From the NCBI RefSeq assembly GCF_018305005.1, contig NZ_JAGQEG010000033.1, forward strand, positions 1 to 55,931: a stretch of 55,931 nucleotides of DNA. The letters are read 5' to 3'. Origin of the DNA: Collimonas silvisoli. Lineage in GTDB: Bacteria > Pseudomonadota > Gammaproteobacteria > Burkholderiales > Burkholderiaceae_D. The position numbers and the translations under genes are program-made. Each line of letters starts with the position of its first letter. Position 1 is the stretch's first letter. Below are positions 50,473 through 55,931 of this stretch, piece after piece. Below the pieces are notes generated by a model that saw only the letters and a program-made list of their open reading frames with translations, searched no databases and was not told where the DNA came from.

Positions 50473-51972
50473 CTAGACGCAGGACTTGGTGGTCGGGTTC
50501 ACGCTGTTGCAGATGTGGACCTCAGTCATCAAGCCGCCGAAATTCTCGGCATCGTTCGACAGGTGATCAAGGTTCGGCGTGTACAGGTAATACACCGCGC
50601 CGACCGGGTGGTTGACGGTGTCGCTGGCGTCCAGGATGACGTCGATCGACTCGCCGCCGCCGAGCGTGATCGAGTTGGTGTTATAGGTCAGGTCGTTGCC
50701 GGACAAGTCGCGCAGCAAGCGTGCGTTGAAACCGATCACGTGCATCGGGATGCCAAGCGAGGCCAGCGTCTGGAACTCGGTAACGTCGAGATCCGAGATT
50801 CTGAGCAAGGCCTTGCCGCCAAGCGGAATATTGATGATGGTCGGCAGCGGCTGCGAAAAATGCTGCGTGCCGTCCGACACTTCGGTCGACATCGGGCCTG
50901 GCGTCACGGTGTCCGGGTAGCTGCGCCCGTTCAGCAGGAAGTGCTTGTCCTTCATGTCGGTAAACGCCTCTGGATTGAAGGTCATGCCGACGAAGTGGAA
51001 GTTGGGATCGAAACCGTGGATCTGTACCGGATACTCGACGTCATAGGCGGTCGAACCGTCGCCGTCGTTGTAGGCGTACAGTGTCGGCGTGCCAGATTTG
51101 TTGTTGAGATGCGTGGTTGTATTAACCGGCGGCAGCGGCGCCGGGCACAGGATGTCGCCAGCGCACCTGGTGCGCGCATCACCCTGTTGCGCCAGCAAGC
51201 CGGCATACAGCGTGCCGCTGGCCACCCGATTCTGGCGCGGCCGCACATAGATCTGGCCTACCATGCCCATCTGCAGGTGTTCCGGCGGCGTGATGTGGCA
51301 ATGCCAGAAATAGGTGCCCGCTTCCGGCGCCAGGTAGTAATAAGTGAAACTGGCGCCGATATTGATGGCGACCGAAGCGTCCGGCACACCGTCATAGAAC
51401 GAGGAGGCGTTCGGATAACCGTGGAAGTGCACGGTGTGCTTCTCGAACAGGTCGGGACGCATGATCATGCCGACGTTGGTCAGGGTCAGATAGAATTCGT
51501 CATCCTCGTCGATCGCCATGGTCGGCGCCGGGATGTTGCCGTTCATGACGCCGATATCCATGATCGGCCGCGGATCGACATGGCCGGTAATCTGACCGGC
51601 GGGAATCGAATCCGGATCAGGGGTGAGGCCGACCGCGCCGTTGAAGGTCGGATCGCCGACCGGATCGCCGATTGTGTTGAACACCGACGCCGGCTGCGTA
51701 CCCGGCATGCCGTTCCTGATGTCGGCCAGGCCGGACAAGGGACCGAAAGAGAACATATAGGTCTGATTGCCGTCGCCCATCGTGGAGTAACCGTCGCCAC
51801 CCGAAATCTGCTGGCATTTGATGGCGCCGCTGACACCCGCCGTGGCGACGGCAGGATGGAGCACCGTGCTGGTCGGGCATTGCACCCGGAACGACTGGGC
51901 GTATACCGGCGATGCAAAGAATACCAATAGCAGCGCGTACAAGCCGCGGCTAAATAACTGTGTGCTGAACAT
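50473..51972 (-). CDS. Multicopper-oxidase-like protein with N-terminal type 1 copper domain
   Basis: A 499-aa exported protein (signal peptide 1-25, ending VYA/Q). The first cupredoxin domain has KHTVHFHG (178-185) and HCHITPPEHLQMGM (224-237). His179, Cys225, His232 and Met237 fit a type 1 copper site with nitrite-reductase/two-domain-MCO spacing, and His182, 184, 224 and 226 are trinuclear-type ligands. The second domain keeps only PMHVIGF where HPxHxHG is expected and no HxH. ATG 51972 (MFSTQLF) is chosen for GGAGGT 5 bp upstream. It lies first of the three oxidase-like genes, 10 bp from the next. Exported to periplasm, then possibly by the T2SS. Confidence 0.87.
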   Translation of the reverse strand: MFSTQLFSRGLYALLLVFFASPVYAQSFRVQCPTSTVLHPAVATAGVSGAIKCQQISGGDGYSTMGDGNQTYMFSFGPLSGLADIRNGMPGTQPASVFNTIGDPVGDPTFNGAVGLTPDPDSIPAGQITGHVDPRPIMDIGVMNGNIPAPTMAIDEDDEFYLTLTNVGMIMRPDLFEKHTVHFHGYPNASSFYDGVPDASVAINIGASFTYYYLAPEAGTYFWHCHITPPEHLQMGMVGQIYVRPRQNRVASGTLYAGLLAQQGDARTRCAGDILCPAPLPPVNTTTHLNNKSGTPTLYAYNDGDGSTAYDVEYPVQIHGFDPNFHFVGMTFNPEAFTDMKDKHFLLNGRSYPDTVTPGPMSTEVSDGTQHFSQPLPTIINIPLGGKALLRISDLDVTEFQTLASLGIPMHVIGFNARLLRDLSGNDLTYNTNSITLGGGESIDVILDASDTVNHPVGAVYYLYTPNLDHLSNDAENFGGLMTEVHICNSVNPTTKSCV

Positions 51973-52120
51973 ATGACCTCCATCATGTTCCGCCAGCGCC
52001 ATGCGCTCGGAACCTCGCCGTTTACTTCATCTACAACCGTGGTCGCCGACTCCCATTTTTCTGTCCAACCCAGCGCCATCCCAATATCATTGCGCTCCGT
52101 GCTGCGGCGCCATGACTTCA

Positions 52121-53263
52121 TCAATTCGACTGCATGCCGTTGGTCCCCCCGCGCATCACCACCGAATGGAGCTTCCAGCGAACCTCCACCGTGGTGCCGC
52201 TGCCGGGTGCGGATTTGATCGCAAAAAAACCGCCGGTAGACTCCGCCCGCTCGCGCATGCTGCGCAAGCCGATACCCTGCTGGTTGACCGGCCCGCCTGC
52301 AAATTGCTTGGCGTCGAAGCCGATACCGTTGTCGCGAATGCCCAGGATCAGGTTGCCGTGATCGCTCAGCATCGAGACCGCGACCGTTGAGGCGCAGGCG
52401 TGCTTGGCGGCATTGTTCATCGCCTCCTGGACGATGCGGAAGATTTCCGACTTGAGATGCGCTGGAATCTCCGCTTCCTCGACGTTCAGATGGCGTTCCA
52501 GCTTTATGTTGTCGTAGGCATCCTCGTATTTGCGGCAATGCCCTTCTATGGTCGGAATCAAACCCAGATCATCGAGCGTGCTGGGCCGCAGCTCGCTGGA
52601 AAGGCGCCTGACGTCATCCATCGCGTCGCGCAGGCGCTGCACGGTCTCGTCGAGAATGTGCCCGCCCTCCTGCACCTTGCCCTGTTTCAGCCTGCGCGAG
52701 GCGTCTTCGACCATGAACTTGATCATCGCCAGCACCTGTCCGATACCGTCGTGCAATTCCGACGAAACACGTTTCAGCTCGACCTCATGGGCGACAATCA
52801 GGCGATTGGCAAAATGCTGAAGTTCCAGTTCGGAGTGCTGCAGCGTATGCGACGAAGCCTGGCGCTTGGCTTTTTCTGTCAGGACCAGCAAGATAGAACG
52901 CGTCGCGCCGTCGCCATGATCGATCGGAACCGGCACCACAAACACCGCACTCTTGCGGCCGCTGCGGCCATGCAAAACCAGGTCGAATGGCTCGAACACG
53001 CCGCTGCTTTGACTGAGCAGATTGCTGAGGGCGCTGCCGCCGTCCACAACCAGCCGCATCAGCATCGTGCCTAGCAGTTCCGCCACTTTGAACCCGAGCA
53101 TCTCGGCAGCGCTGTCATTGATGCTGGAAATGACGCCCAAGTTATCGACGACAAGCGACGAAATCCCGAACAAGTCCGTGAGCTCGCCGAATTGCGGCTC
53201 CGACAATTCGATCTCGCTGCGCATTTTCCGCATCACGCCAAGCACCTGCTGCAATTTCAACAT
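52121..53263 (-). CDS. Soluble PAS-domain sensor histidine kinase (HisKA_3 type)
   Basis: A 380-aa cytoplasmic kinase with no membrane helix. PAS domain about residues 30-110 (LVVDNLGVISSINDSAAEMLG), a linker coiled coil, HisKA_3 with phosphoacceptor His171 in SSELHDGIGQ, and HATPase_c with EAMNNAAKHA, DNGIGFDA and GIGLRSMRERAE. It belongs to the NarX/DegS class that pairs with NarL-type regulators, and such a regulator ends the same co-directional block at 23171-23947. AGGGAGTACGGCT precedes ATG 53263. The PAS pocket has no visible haem or flavin signature. Confidence 0.92.
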   Translation of the reverse strand: MLKLQQVLGVMRKMRSEIELSEPQFGELTDLFGISSLVVDNLGVISSINDSAAEMLGFKVAELLGTMLMRLVVDGGSALSNLLSQSSGVFEPFDLVLHGRSGRKSAVFVVPVPIDHGDGATRSILLVLTEKAKRQASSHTLQHSELELQHFANRLIVAHEVELKRVSSELHDGIGQVLAMIKFMVEDASRRLKQGKVQEGGHILDETVQRLRDAMDDVRRLSSELRPSTLDDLGLIPTIEGHCRKYEDAYDNIKLERHLNVEEAEIPAHLKSEIFRIVQEAMNNAAKHACASTVAVSMLSDHGNLILGIRDNGIGFDAKQFAGGPVNQQGIGLRSMRERAESTGGFFAIKSAPGSGTTVEVRWKLHSVVMRGGTNGMQSN

Positions 53264-53792
53264 AGCCGTACTCCCTCTAGGCTTTTCTTATTTGAGCGCC
53301 TCCTGCCGACCCGCGGACGTCTACCATCGAAGCCGCGGCGCCAGGAAGCGAGGCTGGAGTGCCGATTGATGAATGCGATGATGAATAGAGGTTGAGACGG
53401 CGCTTCGGATCACGCCAAGCGAGACAGCGCTGCCGATCAGAGCGTCAGCACGCGGATGGGTGCGGCACAATTCAGCCACAGATAACCAAGACGTATTTAC
53501 ACGACGATAGGCCAGCATGCCAGCTCTCCCTGTGGAATGCCTGTTCCGTTCGGACTTTTTATGGCATTCGCTCATACCTACCACTTTGATTCATCCGGCA
53601 CTAGCCGTCATTGGATGAACACCCGCAGAATCCGGTAGGGTATGTCCGACTAAAATTTAGTTTAGGCGAACAATCGTTAGGTCGATATGACCTGAAAAAA
53701 ATATATCCAGCGCGGCGATGCTGCGTATTTGCAAGCGCGGCTAAAAGCCGCAGTGAATGCGCCGGCCCTGCCGCCGGTTTGCAATGCCGCCT
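53264..53792. other. Intergenic region upstream of the kinase gene
   Basis: 529 bp without a supported gene. It contains the palindromes CTAAAATTTAG (53650-53660) and GGTCGATATGACC (53680-53692), which might be regulator sites, and a hairpin GCGGCT-AAA-AGCCGC (53737-53751) that may terminate the transglycosylase transcript. Confidence 0.5.
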
Positions 53793-54398
53793 TTATCTGT
53801 AATTCGCCAGCACTTTTGGAACATATTTCTGCGTCTCGCTGTAATTCGGAATCCGGTAACCGGCGCGGATCACAGCTTGCTCACCGGCGTTATAGCCGGC
53901 CAGCGCGAGCTTTATATCGCCTTGAAATAATTTAAGCAGCCACTGGATGTATTCGGCACCGGCACGAATGTTTTCTCGCGGATTGAATGCATTTGAAACA
54001 CCAAACCGGCGGGCAGTTGCAGGCGTCAACTGCATTAACCCGCGCGCCCCCTTCGGAGATAAGGCGCGTGGGTTATAACCTGATTCGACCTGGATCATGG
54101 CGTGCAGCAGATTAGGGTCAAGGCCATGCTGACGCGCAGCATCCTCCACCATGTTTTTGAAAGCCTTGGGAATTGCAGAAATATTTTCGATCGGTGCAGC
54201 GGCAGAATCGACTGCCGCGTTGCCTGCCTCTGAAGGCGATATCAATAACTCCGTCGCCTCAGGGCTGCTGAAATTAGACAGAATAACTGCCCCCCCTGCG
54301 CTCACGCCGGTATACACCTGGGCGCATGCCGTATCCGGCGCGATTAACAGCGCCGCCCAGCACAGCAGAAAAACGGGTGATGGTATTTTATTTTTCAT
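53793..54398 (-). CDS. Exported lytic transglycosylase (SLT family 1)
   Basis: A 201-aa protein with signal peptide (1-26) and an SLT domain from about residue 85: the catalytic Glu in HAMIQVESGYNPRALSPKGARGLMQL, then TARRFGV, NIRAGAEYIQWLL and LALAGYNAGEQAV. It cuts peptidoglycan. Such small enzymes often open the wall for envelope-spanning machines, and the T2SS-type locus next to it would need this. The ATG at 54398 follows a G7 run. Confidence 0.9.
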   Translation of the reverse strand: MKNKIPSPVFLLCWAALLIAPDTACAQVYTGVSAGGAVILSNFSSPEATELLISPSEAGNAAVDSAAAPIENISAIPKAFKNMVEDAARQHGLDPNLLHAMIQVESGYNPRALSPKGARGLMQLTPATARRFGVSNAFNPRENIRAGAEYIQWLLKLFQGDIKLALAGYNAGEQAVIRAGYRIPNYSETQKYVPKVLANYR

Positions 54399-55129
54399 CT
54401 TTGCCCCCCCATAGCAAAGATATAAGCTAAAACCCCAAGCAAAGAACTTGATGCAAACCCCTATTCAGGCATGGGTACTATTACCACCTATTACCCTCTT
54501 CTTTGGAGTAGTTAATGAGAACCATTTCAAAATATTGCTTAATATTGCATCCGTTGAGAATATCGATTCCTATCTAACATCCTTAATATCCGATAAACAT
54601 ATTTAAATAAAAATAAATCAATAATTAATATCCTGAAATTGAAATATTATAAATATTAATTAGCAATCATAAGAAATTAATTACTCACATGAAATTGAAA
54701 TATTCAAATATCAGATAATAATCAAGCAATAATAGTTTCTATAAAAAAACTCATCAAGTTAATAGCCGAAATTAATTTGAACTAAATCGCGCTATACTCT
54801 TCAAAATTTTTCGGCACGTGCTTATCTTCATTCCGTGCCGGCAATTTTGTTCTTGAGCCAATATATTTCCACGCTCAGTTTTTTGATGAATCCCCCTAGT
54901 GAATAGGCCCTGTTAGCCCGGGTATTTCACTATTCTTAAAAGGAGATCGAATGCCTCAATTCCCATTTGATGGAATTAACAACTATTCGCAACAGTTTTA
55001 AATTCGCAATATTAATTATCGTCTTTTCTTGAGAAGTTAGAAAAACACCACTTTATACTTTGTAAGAATTTGTAAAAATAAAGAGGGACTCTCAAACTAT
55101 TATTTTCACAATTTAAATAAGGATTCCCA
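54399..55129. other. AT-rich intergenic region
   Basis: 731 bp, markedly AT-rich between about 54540 and 54810, unlike the GC-rich surroundings. It holds a hairpin (CGGCACG 54812-54818 with CGTGCCG 54834-54840, followed by AATTTTGTT, terminator-like on the plus strand) and one possible small ORF at 54951-55001. A weak promoter-like pair TTGAGA (55029-55034) and TATACT (55054-55059) precedes the membrane-protein gene. No other gene seen. Low GC may mean foreign DNA or H-NS-type silencing. Confidence 0.6.
54951..55001 (+). CDS. Possible 16-residue small ORF
   Basis: ATG at 54951 encodes MPQFPFDGINNYSQQF then TAA. AAAAGGAG ends 5 bp before the ATG, a better SD than many genes in the window. It may be a leader peptide for the gene at 55130, a microprotein, or the cut 5' end of a former gene. 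Nothing else supports it. Confidence 0.3.
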   Translation: MPQFPFDGINNYSQQF

Positions 55130-55741
55130 ATGGAATTATTTCGCCTGAGTATCGTTTATCTTCACCTTATCGCTTGTTGTGTCGCTATCGGTCTTGTTCT
55201 CACCAGTGACATCGCCATGGTCAATCAACTCATTAAAGGCGACACTGCAGAAAAGCAGGAAGCTGCTCATTTGAACTCCCTTAAAAAGACGGTTTCCCTG
55301 GCACTCGTTGCGTTATGGATAACCGGGTTTGCAATCGTTTGGCTTGACGTCTCTGCCAAAGGATTTACGTATTTTGCCAATCCCAAGATGCAGGCTAAAC
55401 TGACCATCGTGGCGCTGTTGACGCTTAACGGCTTCGTTCTCCACAGTGCGGTGATGCCAGCCATGGAAAAGGCGGGTTCGCTGCTGCAGATGGCGTTCAA
55501 CCAGCGCATGCTGGCAATTTTCGCCGGAGCAGTGTCGGCAGTATCCTGGTTTTACGCCGCAATGCTGGGTGTCGGCCGTCCACTGGCCTGGAAATACTCG
55601 CTGGTGCAATTGCTGGCCGCCTACCCGGCCCTGATCGTCGCAGGATTTGCTGCGATGGTAACGCTCACAGTGTGGTCCAGATACCGCAGCGAACTGGATT
55701 TCACCCAGTTTGCCGAGGCACACTCCGCAGAGATGAAGTAA
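55130..55741 (+). CDS. Integral membrane protein of unknown function
   Basis: A 203-aa protein with about five transmembrane helices (residues about 3-25, 50-72, 85-105, 125-148, 160-185). His12 (YLHLIACC) and His101 lie within helices and could bind haem or metal, but I see no defined motif. AAGGATT precedes the ATG. A 10-bp hairpin follows. It is set apart from the oxidase locus by the AT-rich gap. I do not recognise the family with confidence. Confidence 0.75.
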   Translation: MELFRLSIVYLHLIACCVAIGLVLTSDIAMVNQLIKGDTAEKQEAAHLNSLKKTVSLALVALWITGFAIVWLDVSAKGFTYFANPKMQAKLTIVALLTLNGFVLHSAVMPAMEKAGSLLQMAFNQRMLAIFAGAVSAVSWFYAAMLGVGRPLAWKYSLVQLLAAYPALIVAGFAAMVTLTVWSRYRSELDFTQFAEAHSAEMK

Positions 55742-55752
55742 TTTAATCTGCA

Positions 55753-55782
55753 TGCAGGGCGCAAAAGAACAAGCGCCCTGCA
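55753..55782 (+). terminator. Terminator-like hairpin after the membrane-protein gene
   Basis: TGCAGGGCGC (55753-55762) pairs perfectly with GCGCCCTGCA (55773-55782) around a 10-nt loop, 12 bp after the stop. No U-run follows. Confidence 0.5.
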
Positions 55783-55805
55783 ACGGCGAACCGATTTCTG
55801 GCCTG

Positions 55806-55931
55806 TGTCCAGTCCTAAAATAGGTTGACAGGTTTTATTGCAACACAAACGCTCGATGCACCGCATCGGGCGTTTTGTATTTCAGGGCCGTATGCGGCCG
55901 TTCCCGGTTGTAGATCCGAACGGATTGCGCC
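55806..55931 (-). mobile_element. End of an IS3-family insertion sequence, continuing past the window
   Basis: The probable terminal repeat starts TGTCCAGTCC at 55806, just beyond the hairpin. The element is read on the minus strand, so its 3' end is here and most of it lies outside. Confidence 0.75.
55835..55931 (-). CDS. IS3-family transposase (OrfB), C-terminal end only
   Basis: The minus frame reads AQSVRIYNRERPHTALKYK then TPDAVHRAFVLQ and TAA at 55835. YNxERPHxAL is the hallmark of the last part of the IS3 DDE integrase domain, just after the catalytic Glu. The gene is cut by the window edge, so whether the element is intact cannot be told. Confidence 0.88.
   Translation of the reverse strand, partial: AQSVRIYNRERPHTALKYKTPDAVHRAFVLQ

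Noticed and set aside
53321-53584. 87-aa minus-strand ORF upstream of the kinase gene
   Set aside because: No convincing ribosome site, and composition without any domain or helix pattern; left as non-coding.

Overview
The window looks like a betaproteobacterial chromosome, most likely Burkholderiales and possibly Oxalobacteraceae. This is inferred from gene families, GC-rich coding sequence, 9-bp intergenic microsatellites and REP/MITE-like palindromes. I could not run database searches, so every family call rests on motifs read in the translations.

Region 1 (188-8068) is a catabolic/uptake operon on the minus strand. It encodes a PotABCD-type ABC importer interleaved with a three-part flavin/[2Fe-2S] dehydrogenase of the HcnABC/opine-oxidase type. 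A divergent IclR regulator (7232-8068) sits across a short intergenic region with a good sigma70 promoter and a palindromic operator. The substrate is probably a secondary amine or amino-acid derivative.

Region 2 (8572-20140) is an 11.6-kb accessory island beside tRNA-Gly(GCC). It lies between two direct copies (876 and 801 bp) of the iclR 3' end plus its flank. At its ends are wrecks of an integrative element: a truncated ParB-like gene, a zinc-ribbon fragment, an HTH fragment and an internal piece of a tyrosine integrase. Its cargo is an eight-gene minus-strand operon: FeeM-like N-acyl amino acid synthase, methyltransferase, FAD-linked oxidase, AlkC/AlkD-like HEAT protein, peroxiredoxin, flavin-dependent halogenase-like enzyme, amidase and cation/proton antiporter. 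It starts from a near-consensus promoter overlaid by palindromes, with a MarR gene just upstream. I read it as a small biosynthetic cluster, possibly for a modified (perhaps halogenated) N-acyl amino acid.

Region 3 (21404-53263) looks like an extracellular metal-oxidation or electron-transfer locus. A Cyc2-type outer-membrane cytochrome-porin and a HiPIP run on the plus strand. They converge on about 30 kb of minus-strand genes running from a soluble PAS histidine kinase (53263) to a NarL-type response regulator (23171). Between these lie three multicopper-oxidase-like proteins (one of 2859 aa), small exported proteins, two LolA-like paralogues, a cytochrome c/periplasmic-binding fusion, a SCO copper chaperone and a T2SS/type IV pilus hybrid secretion machine. 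The copper-binding motifs appear to be split between two adjacent multicopper-oxidase-like proteins.

Region 4 (53264-55931) holds a lytic transglycosylase, an AT-rich stretch with a possible 16-codon ORF, a membrane protein and the end of an IS3-family element running off the window.
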